Of a stretch of 64,000 nucleotides of DNA, positions 44,079 to 56,900 are shown in pieces. Position numbers and translations under genes: made by a program. Location of the stretch: NCBI RefSeq assembly GCF_943734655.1, contig NC_071355.1, positions 22,022,268-22,086,267 of the forward strand. Reading direction: 5' to 3'. The number at the start of each line of letters is the position of its first letter. Position 1 is the stretch's first letter. The stretch is from Sabethes cyaneus (lineage: Eukaryota; Arthropoda; Insecta; Diptera; Culicidae). The notes beneath the pieces were generated by a model. That model did no database searches. It saw only the letters and a program-made list of their open reading frames with translations, and was not told the DNA's origin.

Positions 44079-44514
44079 ATGTGTTCGGTCAAGCGTCAAA
44101 ATGCATAAAATCATGGGTTTAATAAAATGAATTAGTTTTAGTAACATCTTTTGCATCTTCATATAAGAATTTGTTCATTCTTAAAAGAACGGTTTTCGGT
44201 AATTGATGAAACCTAGGAAACTTGGAACTTACGGCTTTTCACTCGGTTTTCTTTAGCAACACAAATTTATCCATCACCAATGCTACAGTAATAATACGTA
44301 GCGTAATTTTTCTTTGGCAGCAAAAGGCGAACGGCTCACTGGTAACTTTGCTCTTTTGAAATGCTCCATTTTATTCAACGTAGATGATAGAATGATGGAC
44401 CACGAAAAACAGGCGGGACCGATTCTTGTCGCTTGCTCTGGTACATAACACGAGGTAAGCCGGCGAACAGCATTATTCAAACGCTAGCTGAGCTACTGCT
44501 ACTGGACTGGACGC

Positions 44515-44915
44515 CACAAAGGACAAAGCATCAAGGGCAAGCGAAAGTCACGCTCGAGTCGTGCAGGTCTGCAGTTCCCGGTCAGTCGTATTCATCGGCT
44601 GGTGAGGAAAGAAAACTATTGAAGCTGGAGCTGGCTGCCGTCATGGAATAGTTAACTGCGAAAGTGCTGCTCACGACAACAATAAGACCAGAATTATCCC
44701 ACGTCGCTTTCAGCTGGCCACCTGGACTGGCATTTTATCGTGACTCATGACTATACACGAACGGCTTCGTCGATCGCATAGCTGCTGTGGCTTTCCAGTT
44801 GGTTCGTTGCAACAAGCCGTTTACCGAAAAGAAAATTACGTTAAGTGCGTTAGTGCAAGTTTATTGCAAGCTGGAGTTATGATAATCAAACAATCGGTTC
44901 TTTTAAGGACCGCAC
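44515..44915 (+). pseudogene. chimeric histone H2A-H2B relic (copy 2) with stem-loop
   Basis: 44518-44620 encodes KGQSIKGKRKSRSSRAGLQF and PVSRIHRLVRKENY before a stop, a clear histone H2A N-terminus. LAAVME and NKTRIIPRR follow in other frames. From about 44761 NGFVDRIAAVAFQL then NKPFT resembles histone H2B (SFV..RIAAEASRL..NKRST). GGTTCTTTTAAGGACC at about 44898 resembles a replication-dependent histone mRNA 3' stem-loop. The H2A-to-H2B junction differs from copy 1. Confidence 0.75.
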
Positions 44916-45464
44916 AACAATTGAAGAGTTCCAGTTAATACGATAATAACACAGGCAACGAGGGAAAAGTTGAATTTTTCGCCGTTGCGGACGACCAACA
45001 AATGGCGGGAATAAGTTTTCTGGTCACGGACGACATTTTCTACCACTTCCAAAACGTCTGCAGCTTGTAAATCAGTGTTCTTCTTTTGTAAGCCACAGAA
45101 AAGTTTTGCGTAATATTTTCAGTTTTTTGAAAACTAGCGCGAACCGTGTACTGATTACCAGAAGAAAAGCACTATTCAACGCAGAAACAGATCATGAAAA
45201 TTGATTTGATTGTTTGGTTTAGTGTGACTGATTCGTTTTAATAAAATAAATTTGATCAATTCATAGAAATAACTCCTAAATCTGTTGAGGATTGAACGTA
45301 TACGATGTTCCTACTTTCATAAACGCTATGTACAACGCATGTAGCATGTATAATGAAGAATTGTATTGTTACATACATGGATACATCCTACTATCGCTAC
45401 AAATAGACTTACGTAGTCCTACGTCACCTATACGGTCGTGTCTTGTGCACAACCCCTCTGATTT

Positions 45465-45781
45465 ATAGTTACTATATATATAGTTCGGCGGATAGAAAAC
45501 CAGGCGAATCGGAATTCCTGATTTTTGAAATTATGGAGAAATGAGTAGGGTTTCACAGAAAATAATCGCTAGCGGGTGCTAAAAATGACTAGTTCCATGA
45601 AAATAAAGTGTGTTTATTAACATTACTCCTGAGGAACGTGCTGCTCGAGCCAAAGAAAAAAAAAAAAAAAAAAAAAACATTACTCCTACGATTCGAATTT
45701 TGTAAAACGTATGGCTCCGCTTTTGACGTTTGATTGGCTCCCGATTTTTATATCCGCCGAACTATATATTTAGTAACTATA
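45465..45781. mobile_element. Mutator-like MITE with 8-9 bp TSD
   Basis: Termini ATAGTTACTATATATATAGT..TCGGCGGATA and the inverse at the right (about 30 bp, one or two mismatches). CTCTGATTT flanks both sides (45456-45464 and 45782-45790). Long-TIR MITEs with a 9-bp TSD are typical of Mutator-like elements. Confidence 0.75.
45631..45675 (+). mobile_element. tiny retroposed insert with poly(A) and 12-bp TSD
   Basis: GAGGAACGTGCTGCTCGAGC plus CAAAG is followed by a run of about 20 A and bounded by exact AACATTACTCCT repeats (45619-45630, 45676-45687). This is the hallmark of target-primed reverse transcription, with only 25 nt of source sequence. It is nested in the Mutator-like MITE. Confidence 0.85.
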
Positions 45782-46009
45782 CTCTGATTTTTCTCATAAA
45801 TCATACTTCAAAAATATTGCCACTATTCAAGTTTTGGCTACTTACACTTGAACCTAAACTGTAGGTACACTTCGAAAATCATACCAAGCCCAAGTTCAAA
45901 CATGTTGCAAGATTGCGGTATCATATTTTGCGACTTTTTCTAATGATCAAGTTCAATGAGCTGTTCCAGGAAAGGGAGAGCGTCTTTCGTATAGAAACAC
46001 TCTTTATAT

Positions 46010-46145
46010 TTTACTCCCGGTATGGTGATTAACATTCGTCACATGCCTCTCACACTGAGGATTCAGGTTTAAATCCAAACCCCGCAGAAGTCACGAATGA
46101 CGAATGAATGACTTAACTGACTGTAATGAAATGAGCGAAGTAAAG
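46010..46145 (+). mobile_element. tRNA-derived SINE (copy 2)
   Basis: B-box-like AGGTTTAAATCC followed by CCCGCAGAAGTCACGAATGA, shared with the SINE at 55-219. Confidence 0.65.
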
Positions 46146-46154
46146 CCATGGGTA

Positions 46155-46334
46155 CAAACATCCTTAAGAACTTGATCCTTCTTTATCGACACACTTCGCA
46201 GCCGTAGTACAGGAAAACTACGGGGCTAGTGTACAGATCCTATTGACTCAATAGCGGCACCGCTTAGTCGAGATTCAAACCTACGACGACTGGCTTTGTT
46301 AGACCAGCATCGTACCCCGGAGCTAACTGGGCGG
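46155..46334 (-). mobile_element. tRNA-derived SINE (Feilai-like, inverted)
   Basis: The minus strand starts CGCCCAGTTAGCTCCGGGGT, then ACGATGCTGGTCTAACAAAG and a B-box-like TAGGTTTGAATCTCG. Same family as 14969-15105. Confidence 0.75.
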
Positions 46335-47540
46335 GTAATGAAATGACTATAATCAAAACAAACGGAAAGTATACAAGGCAAAAAATTTCGTCATGATTCA
46401 CAGCTATTATAGACAACAGAGAACATTTAAAAATAATTTTTTTAACAAAGAATGACCATTTTTTATTTGCGAACTTTTCTAGAACCGAAAAAATTGAGCA
46501 AAATGACATAAAAATTAGCTAAAACTTTTTTAATGCTGAAAATTATGCATGCTAAATGAAATAAAAATAATTAATTTAACGATAAATACGAAAATATTTG
46601 AAAAATTTACATTTATGGAAATACTATTAAGCTGTACTTTTCGTAGTTAGTTCGTAATTATTTTTTCAAACTGATTTTTAGGTTCCTCATCATGCTTGCA
46701 TTAGCGTACTCCATTCGGTGGTGTACAACTTCGACAACAAACCACCACTTACAAACACAAACACAAACAGAATGAAGCCGCTCCGAACTGTATCCCTGCT
46801 GCTCGAGTGAGGTATAACTGTATAACTCGTATAACAGAAAAACTTGCATTATCTTCCTCTTCAACGGGAAAGGTTACAAAATTGGCCAAAATGTGAGTTT
46901 TATGAGTTTATCGAAATTATTTATTTATGCCTTTATGACGTTTTAACCAATTATAATAATTAGATAGGTTAGGAAGAAAGACGTATTTGTTGATTATGCT
47001 GGTAAATAAAACAAAACGAAACAAGCTACATGTACCCATGGCAACATCAGCACGTGATCATTAAGGTGAAATTATTCGTCATCGATTCTTCGAAAGCAAA
47101 TTCGAAAGCAGTTCTTTTTTTTGTTTGAACAAAAATTTTGTTCATGAAAATATATTCGCGGTGTTCAGATTGACAAGAAAAATGCAGTGAATATATTTTT
47201 ACAAAGAGAACCCCGCTGTTGGGACCAAAAACTGCTTGCGAAATTTGGCTCTCCGACGAAACGTTAAAGGCTGCCAATTTCCCTTTAACACACCAAATTT
47301 TAAAAACTCAGTTAAATTGTATATTCAATTAACTTATTGACTGAATGAGTTTCATAATCCAAAATAGGTATTCTCCAACATAAAATGTTCAATAAAAATT
47401 AGTTGCTTACTTTTGGGGGGATTGAAATATTTTCCTGTGCGGTGTGGCTTTTCCTTTTCTGACACATGAGCATGACATACCAACTGACAGTGACTGTCTG
47501 TGTCTTCTGGTACAGGCAGCCGCAGCAGAGCAGAGCTGAA
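46335..47540. other. gene-free stretch upstream of alpha-arrestin E
   Basis: A/T-rich sequence with short open frames lacking domains. Regulatory sequence for gene E may lie in the last few hundred bases. Confidence 0.4.
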
Positions 47541-47555
47541 CGCGAACCGATTTAC

Positions 47556-47562
47556 TGTCAGT
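47556..47562 (+). promoter_or_regulatory. initiator of alpha-arrestin E (TATA-less)
   Basis: TGTCAGTCAGT holds a TCAGT initiator about 320 nt upstream of the start codon. No TATA box is at -30. The flanking region is less A/T-rich than its surroundings. This predicts a long 5' UTR. Confidence 0.45.
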
Positions 47563-47879
47563 CAGTAGTGTGTAGGCGACAGCAAAGCAAAATAGTGATA
47601 CTTCGACAATTTATTCATCATTTTATTGGCAAAAAATAACCATCATAAAAAAAATAAGCAGCTCATTTTCATTCATCGTCATAAAGTCAGCGGCTGTTTT
47701 TGTAGTGTGATAAATACCTCTATTGGTGCATAATAATAGGTGTAGTACGGAGTGGTGCAACCTCCTCTCCTCGCTGGTGGTCCCCCGAAAAACGAAGTGC
47801 ACTCGTGTGTGAGAAGTGTGTCAGCCTCGGCAGTCAGCAGTAAGGCAGTAAGGAGGAAACAAACGGGGTACCTACCGGG

Positions 47880-47994
47880 ATGGGCCTTAAAGACTGTCTG
47901 ATAGAACTAGACAATCCTTGGAATACGTATTATGCCGGTCAAACCGTTAATGGAAAAGTTACATTCACCTTCGATTCGCCGAAAAAAATTCGAG
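47880..47994 (+). CDS. alpha-arrestin E, exon 1
   Basis: 115-nt phase-1 exon ending CGAG|GTAATC, encoding the first N-lobe strands with YYAGQTVNGKV and SPKKIR. Its close resemblance to the 40853 exon of gene D suggests those two share an origin. Confidence 0.9.
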
Positions 47995-50900
47995 GTAATC
48001 ATCGCATGTCGACGCAAGCAAACTGATCTGAAGTGAAGTTAGGAGTTAAGACAGACGATTTAGAATATATGCCTTAAATAGCATTTAGATGACATCATCG
48101 GGGCGAATGGGTTCTTCGCTCTAACAAACGGAAAGTCTGCACACTGCGGAAACCATAATCAGTTGTTAATAAATTTAGAGGCCACGGCCTTTAGTTTTTC
48201 TTGCTTCGATTATAGTCAGTGTCGAGTTTGAAAAACATTTTTTTAACTTCCTTGGCAGCCTTAAAACTGTCAAGTGATGATTCATGACGGAATTTCTACT
48301 TGAAACTGCACTAAACCATAACGGAAGCTTATCACGAGCAAATTTTTGGATTCCGGGCAACGCCTTTGGTTGTTCGATAATAATCAATCGTATATCTTCC
48401 AATTTTGGCAGATTGATTGATGGCAAGGCATAGATAAAAGAATCAAATAAAACCACGGCCCGGCCCACACTTGCGTGTGTGATCAAACACTTTCGTACGT
48501 AGCAACATTTTGTATGCATATTACACAGCAAACTCGCTTGGTCTTCGAGTGAGTGATAAAATATATTGTTGAGAATATAAATAAACTTCTTCTCACACCG
48601 AAAAACGCGCTCAAGTGTGTGTCCATTTTGGCAGCCAGCAAACCGCCGAATCTCTAATTGTCGGCTGGCGCTACATCTACTACATACTAGCACTGGCGGG
48701 CGTGTCCAGGGTGGGGCACGTGCCCCAGCTTCTCTTTAACATACTTTAACATAAAACGAAATAATTCCCGAAACCCAGTTTTTAATTTAATCTGCTACTA
48801 GGTATTTTTGCAATACATAAATTAATTGCCTAAAAATAGTTTAAGATTCGAAAATTACGTATGAAGAAGGATGGCTTGTTTGGTTGCCAATCTCATGCAA
48901 ACTCCACTGCAATCGTCGAGTAAATTTTTTTGAATTGAAGTCAAAAAGACATTATTGAGGGCACCATAATTTGTTGCTTTATTAAAATTTGCAACTTGGA
49001 AAGTTACTGTTACAGGGGTTTTTTAAGTACAAAAACTGTAATAGTGACTTAAGAAAATATTTTCTGCACTGTCGTGACTAAGCAATTTCTCGATTTATTT
49101 GACGATTTTTGTGTTAATTCATTAAAAATTTGCCTACAAATATGCCCTCTCAAATGAACTTCGCCACGACATGCCAGGCAGCAACTCGCCGCTTCCGGTA
49201 CCATCACCTTCAACGCCTTTGCCGATTGTCTTCGTTAGGGAAGGTGGCGAAAGTTTATTGCTATTCTGCTACTGAACGGACGGCGAGGCCCGTTCACGAC
49301 GTTCTTTGCTAAAGGAGAAACCTAAACTAATGTCCGGCATAGCTCGGGAAGCCAAGAAAAGGAAAACTCCGGCATCATCGCTAAGTAATTCTCTCAAATC
49401 CCAATCAGTCCTGATAAGGCTACCAACGAAGATAAAAAAGTTTTCTCCGCTTGCATATTATAAAAGTTATTGTTACATTTTGCCCACTATCGCCACAATA
49501 GTCCTTTTTTATAATAGTAGTTTTTTTGCAATCAACGGAAAGGACGGTAGAAGCAAGTTATGAAACAAAGAGGTTGATAGGATCCAAACAGAATGAAACC
49601 AGACCAGAAGATGGTTCCTTTAGTCCCCGAAATGTTATTCTCATGCAAACTCCGCGGCCATCGTCAAGTATTTTATTTTAAAGTCAAGAAATCATCACTA
49701 GTTTTATTGAAATCTCTAAATCAACAAGTAACAGTGAAATCTTAGAAATTCTTACAAAGATCCCTGCTTTTAGCATTAAATAAGAGACGAATTGTTCTAC
49801 ATTCATAGTCCTACGTCAAGCCTGCGCCCGTACCACTAGGTACAGACCCTTCTACTTTTTCGTTTCCACTTTTCGTAGTCTTCAACTCTTTTCATTCTCG
49901 TTTTTCGTCTTCGTCTGTACCGTTTTCCGTTTTTTCTGTCTGAAGTCCAGTTTTTCCATCTTTGCTCCCTTTTTATTGCCTCCTCTTTTCCTTTCCTTTC
50001 CGGTTATTCTTTTTTATCTCCCGTTTCCCATCTTTTTCTCTTCTGTTTTACCCTTTCCTTTAGTCCGTTTTGCCTGTTTTCCTTTTTCTGTTTCATTGTC
50101 CCGTTGTTTTTTGTCCTATTCTATTGGGTTTCTTTTGTCTTTCTCGTTATTCTTTTTTTCCATTTTGGTTTCTCTTGTTTTCTGGTCCATTTCTTATGTC
50201 GTTTACCCTTTCACTTTTCCTTTTTCTGCACACTGTCTCCTCTTTTTCTATTTTTTTCTCTTTTGTGTCTTCCGTTTTTAATTTTTTTCTGAGTCCTTAA
50301 TTCTTTCTGTTTTGTTTTTCCCCATTTTCAGATCCGTTTCTCCTCTTTTCCAGTTTCGTTCTTTGTCATTTACTACCCGTTTCGACTTTTTTCTTTTTAT
50401 TATTCTTTTTCCGTTGTCCGTTCGTTCGTTTTTTTTCTTTCGTCTGTTCCGTTCTTCGTATTATGCTTTTTCTCCTTTCCTGTCACGGACTGTTTTTCTT
50501 TTCAGTTTATCCTTTTTGTCTCCTGTTTTCATTTTTCTCCAGTTTTTTCACTTTTACTGCTCTGTTCTTGTTTCTCCATTCTTCGGCTTTAGTGAGTGTT
50601 TTCTATTTTCCTTTTGCACCTTCCATCTCGTTTCTCTCCACTTTTGTCAAGTTTGCTCTCTATTTCTGTTCAGTTTATCCTCATTTTCTTTCTTGTTTTC
50701 TTCGTTTTTTTTTGGTTTCTTCCTTCTTCTTTTCACTTTTTCTTCTTTTGTCTTCCGTTCTTCATCTTTTTTCGTCCAGTCTCCATGTTTTCCTTCTTTT
50801 TCTCTTTCGTTTTCTTCTTTTCCACTTTGTTTTATCTTTATGTCTCGTTTTTCCTCTTTTTAAATGCCAGTTTTTGTTCTTTTCTCTCTCGCGTTCTTCC

Positions 50901-53900
50901 TCTTTTTGTAACCAGTTTCTACAGCTTTTGGCACGAAATTGACAAAAATTTCATGTGACAACGTAGTTTTTCTACTTTTCTTCAGACTTTTCCACTTTAA
51001 TTTAAAATTGAACTTAGAAAAGGGAAAATTTATTTATTTGACCAGTAAATTAGAAACTGCGGACTTCTAGGTTACAGAAATTATTTTGTTTTGCAACAAC
51101 TTTTACAGAGACGGTAGAGCACGTGCCTCAGCATGGACATGCCATTGCTTGCCAGATCTAATATCAAGTCCAATTCGAACTTTGATTTTACGACCAACTT
51201 CAAGCATAAATTCAAGTCCGGTTTGCTATTTTAAGTAAAGTGATATAAAACTTCAAAGAAAAATCGGGAAATTATGTTTTCTGTCAAATGAAATTTTTTT
51301 GAAATATCCACGAACCAAAGTACCAAACAGCATCGTAAAGCAAACAGTTTCTCAAGAAAATGTAAGTAAATTTGCTTAGAAATTATTGACAGATGGAATA
51401 CAGTAGGATTTAGAATTTGGCATGCCTCGATTTTGGCAACAAAAATATCCGTTTTTGGCAACACAAAATATTTCCCTTACAAAAATATGCTTAAATGTCA
51501 GTCAGTTTCCGCATACATGCTTTAAATGACGGAAAAATTATGCCCGCAGTGTGTTCATGAAAAAAAGTTTGCTATTATAGAATATTTCGAGCAATAATAT
51601 TTTTATTGCCGTAGGACTACGTCTTACCGCAGGTCGCCAAAAACTTACTTGCACCGCACGAATAGCTCTTGGCGGACTTTTCAAGCATAAAATGATTGCA
51701 ATCGTTGCTTAATAATATTTACTCAATTTCTAACGCATTTACATTCAATTTTTTCATATCAAAATCTCGATCTCGATTTTGGCACGGTTTCGATTTTGGC
51801 AACATAGGAGACAGGCATTTGTTGCCAAATTTTAAATCCAACTGTACCATTGGATCCGTCTCCTGCTGCTCCTGGAAGAAAAAAAACGGAAAAGGTCGGG
51901 GAGGGGGTAATCGTGATAAATCTGGATAAACGCAATCATAATAATCATAATCAACGTAATCGTGATAAATCTGGATAAAAGCAAAAGAAAAACTGAAACA
52001 GGCGAGAGAGAAAAATAAGAGAAATTGACGTGACAAAACAGAAGAAAAAAAAACTTTCAAAAAATCGTGACAGAATGGAACGGAAGATGAAACGTAAAAA
52101 GATATGAATATGAAAACCAAGATAACGGAAAAAGAAAAGAAACGAGACAAAAAAGACTAAACAGACAAAGGGGAATAACGAATGAAAAAACAGTAAAAAT
52201 TTAGGAAAAAGATAAAGCAGAAGCAAAAACGGAACAAAAAGACGAAATAACGAGATAAAAAAAGAGAAAAAGAAAAGATGAAAAAAAGTCGAAAGGGAAT
52301 AGAAAAGAGAACAGGTCTACAAACGGGGGAAAACGAAAAACGCAACACAGGAAAAGGGTGGAAAACGGGACAGGAAGAGAAGAAAAACGAACACATACAG
52401 AGAAAACAGCAGACAGACAAAAGCAAAAACAAAAGAGAAATTGGAGGAAAACGAGACAAGAAAGGGAATACGGAACAGAAAACAAGAGAAACCAGAAGGG
52501 AAAACAAGAATAATAAGAGAGAAAATGACCGTATTGGACCAAGAACGGGAAAATGGTACAGAAAAAGCAGAAAAAATAAACAGGAAAATCCGATTATAGT
52601 AAAAGCACTGACGAACTGACATGACACATAGAAGAAAATCCTTTAAAAACCATCGTCCTACACATTTTGCTTGCACACTAGCACCCTCTGTTATGCATGT
52701 TGCGGAGTAGCTTGCATTTGCAGGGTTTTATGCTGTAGGGTTTTTACATTTGTATGGTTTTATACTGAAATCTTTAAGCAACACCCGCGCGCCCCGTGTT
52801 GTGGCCATGTTGCGAAACATCATTTTTTGAAAAATGTGTGGTTTTCGATTGAACGATGTAATTAGCGAGAGTGTCTCGTCTGTTTGTCTGTGGTAAAAGG
52901 CAAAACAGAAAAGCAAAAGACGAATGGGAGATAAACAATGAAACACCGGAAAGAGAAGAGAAATAAGGGAGCCAAAAATAGAAATTAAACTAGAAAAGAC
53001 GAAAAACGAGGCATTAAAAGGAGGACAATGGTACAGACGAAAACATACGAAAAATAAGAAAACTTGAAACGAAAAAAAGGGAAGAATAATAACAAAAAAC
53101 GAGTGAAAAGCATGAGGAAACAGGACTGAAAATAAGAAAAAACGGAACAGTAAACAAAGAAAAACGGGACAATGAAACCGTAACGACATGGGACAGACAA
53201 AAAAAGTAGATTTTCTTAGCAATTTTACAGATGTATTACCGTTGGATCCGTCTCCTGTTGCTCCGGGAGAAAAAAACACAGAAAAAAGCAGCGGGGAAAA
53301 GCGTGACAAAAGCTGAAAAGTACTAGAAAAGTAAGTAGATAATCACGAAAGAGAAAAATAAGAAAACCAAGAAAACGGTAGAAACAAAAGGAAAAAGAGG
53401 ACAAAAAACATAAGACTTGAACGAAAAAGAAAAATAAGTAAAACGATAAAGAAAACTAGGACAAAGAGAAAGAAACTAAGGACAAACTGGACCGAAGAGA
53501 AAAAAATACGGAACAAAAAATGCGAAAACCAAGATTGAAAAGGAGGAAAAGAAAAAGAAAAAATACGGGAGCAGGAAATTTGAGAAACGAGAACAGAAAA
53601 ACTGAAACTGAAACTATCTAATAGAAGGTGCGGCTGTAACTTAATTGCCAAAACACTCGGGTACAACCGAAAGAGTGTGCGTTGGAGTCCTACCTGTCAT
53701 TGAACGACCTTATATATGTTTGACCTCATTAAGAACCCCACAATTCGCCCCCACCTCAGAATTCGCCTACCCATTGGTATTTCCGTGAATTAAACCAAGC
53801 ATAGTCAGATTATAGGTTGTTAGTTTAATTTACGTTGAATTTAACTTTATTTTCAGTTATTTGAACAAAATTGGTTGTGTTATTTTATGTATTTCTATGA

Positions 53901-56900
53901 TTTCATGTGGTTTAAAAAATTGGTATTATATTTAGGGCGCGATTTTTCCATTTCCAAGAATATGCACATAAAATAACTTGGAGGAAACGTAATGGAATAA
54001 TATATCTCCTTGCACTTTTTTCGCATTATTTTGGTTACATCTGGTTTAAATTTCATATTCGTGCTTTTATTTTGATATTTTATCTTAATTCTGTTGAAAA
54101 AAAAAACATTTATACACTGGGCGAAAACTGGGTACCGTAAATCATATTTACAGCGTGAACGATTTTTTGCCCTATCAAAAGCAGACAACAAGGGAATAAA
54201 CTTTGATGATTAGATAAAATACTTCGATTATATCATGAAATCTCTAATATCGTAGCATTATAAACCCGGTCTAATAAAAAATGCATGTTAAGAATTCCAA
54301 GGTATGCCAAAAAGTATCCTGGTTCAGTAGGTAAGATGGGCATGGTTTCCAGTTGCTGCAAACCGCATACCCGGAAGTAAACCCGCATACCCTTTTACTG
54401 ATTTACTGAACAATTTTTTTTCTTTACCTTTTTATTGACTCTACAGCAGTTTGACTTACTTATTTCTTAAGGAAAAGGTTAGGTTGTGGGCTCGAGTCTC
54501 ACCTTCAGTAATTCAATAATGATAGCCAAATATTAAGATTTTCCAGTTCATCTAATTTTTTAATTTTTTACAAGAAACGCTTACTCTTTCCCAAAAAATT
54601 ACTGAATGATGATATACGTAATCATTACACAAGGTTATTTGATCTATTAACAAAATCATTGTACCATTCCGTATGCTCTGAATTGTATTCATTCGCCCAC
54701 ATATCAATAGTGAAAATGAATCAAAAAATAACCAGAAGAACCAACAGGACCATTCATTTTTAATATCATTGACAAGTGTTAAAAGTCTTATTTTACTGCA
54801 TTGAAAATAAGCTTTTTCTAAAAACCTAACTTCTTTATATTTTTATTTCTTACCGCATCAGGTATCAGGAGACAATTAGTTTATTTCAATTTAGATTTAC
54901 ATTCTACGAATTCCTGATTCAAATTGATTTTCATTTTAAGCACTTGATACACATAATCTTAACGTTAAATACTAGTAACAACAATCCTAGCAAAAAATTG
55001 AAGTTATAGGGGAATTTGCAACGAATAATAAGTGGGCGAATTTCGGGTCGCTGTGGGCGAAATGTGGTGCTAGAGGTTCCTGCTCAAACCTGAGTATTTT
55101 GCTATCAAATTTGAATTTTCTTTATTCCGAATAGCCGAAATAGATAAAATATTAATATATAGTCATACTTCACTAAGTTCGGGTCTGATTTTAGAAGAAT
55201 ATGGCGATTTATTGATTTTACAACATAAAAACCTGATAAAACAGGCGAATTCTGGGGTTGTTACCCTATCAATATTTTCCAATATCAACCAGTTTACCAT
55301 TCTTCTCACCAAGCGCTCCTCCACTTTATGAAAAAAGTGGAAAATGGAAAGAAAAACAACGTAAACGACGGAGGACAAACGGGATAAAATGGAAAAGAAA
55401 AAAAAACAGAACGTGATAAAAAAGAAAGAAAGGAACATTTAATAAGGGGAAGGACGGAACAGATGAAAAAACGAAGAGCCAAAGAAGAAGATAATGTGAC
55501 AGAAGAAAAACGAAACAGAAAAAGATGAAAAACGGAAGAAAAAAACTGAGAAAACTAGTCAAGAAACGAAAAACGGAAGAGAATATAACAAAACCAAAAG
55601 GCAAATAAAGAATAAAGAGAAAAAGAAAAACTGATAAGGGAAACGAGATAAATGGAAAAAAAAAGTCGTACGGGATACTAAAGGAGAAAGAATAGCAAGA
55701 CAAAATGCGAATGGGAATGGGACAGAAAGGGTCAAAAGAAAATGGTAGAACAGGAGAGAAAAAAACTAAAAACGGGAGTTCAAAACGGAAAACCGAAAAG
55801 CAACGGAAAAAAGGAAGGCAAAAAGAGAATAAATGTGACAGAAAAGAAGAAGAAAGAAGGCATCTAAAAGGAGAAAAACGGAACGGACGAAAACGTAAAA
55901 CAAGTTTGGGAAAGACGAAAACTGGAAACGAAAAACGAAAAAAGAGAAGAGAAAAGACGAAACACGGGAAAGAAAATTACAAAAAGATTAGAGCAAAAAC
56001 TAAGAAAACTGTACAAACATGAGAAAAAACTGAACAAAACATGGGAAAACGGAATTGGAAGAGAAATAAAAAGAAATAGAAACGAGGTAAGACGTGGGAG
56101 AGAGTAAATCGAAAAATGTCAATCCTAATTACAAACAAAACTTTGTGTCCATTTCAAATTCAACTTTAATTAAATGTCCAATGTCGAGTTAAATTTCGAG
56201 TCCAGTTTAAAAAAATTTAAACTTTTCTTTTAAGACCGATTTCTAATGTCTAATTCCAAGTAAAACGTCTAGTCCAAATTACTTCAAATTTCAGTAAATA
56301 TGTCCAGTTCAATTTCATGGGATCATCATCTCATCAATTCAACAAAATTTCAAGCCCAAATTTAATTCTAATTTAAGACCCTATGTCAAATCCGATTGCA
56401 AGTCCAAGCCTAATTTCTAGTTTAATTTCAACTTTGATTCTAAGTCCAATTGCACCCGAAAGTCTGACGTATTCAACCCAATCGGCCGGTATTACAAATA
56501 AGTTATAAACATTCAAATTCAAACTCAAACCATTTGTTACCGTTGCCGGTTCACTTTTTTTTGTTTACGGGGCTTTAACCGCTGAACGGTCATTCGCCCA
56601 AGAGGCCGGTTCACTGTTTCAACGTCTAAGTGATCTGATTTGGTTTACCAATCCGTTGTATGCGTTGGAGAAGCTCGCCGCATCTCGCTGTAGATTAACC
56701 GCGAGATGCCACAATCTGAGTTTGAATTTGAATGTTTATTACTTGTTTGTAAGTGAATTTTGTAATTTAAATTTCATACCAAGATTGTTAATTGTACTTT
56801 CTTTTTAAATAAATTAGTTCTGAGGATGGCCGAAACGTTAACGATTAGTTATAATTTAATGGTTTCACCAAGAAAAATCAATTTAAATCCGAAAAGAATA

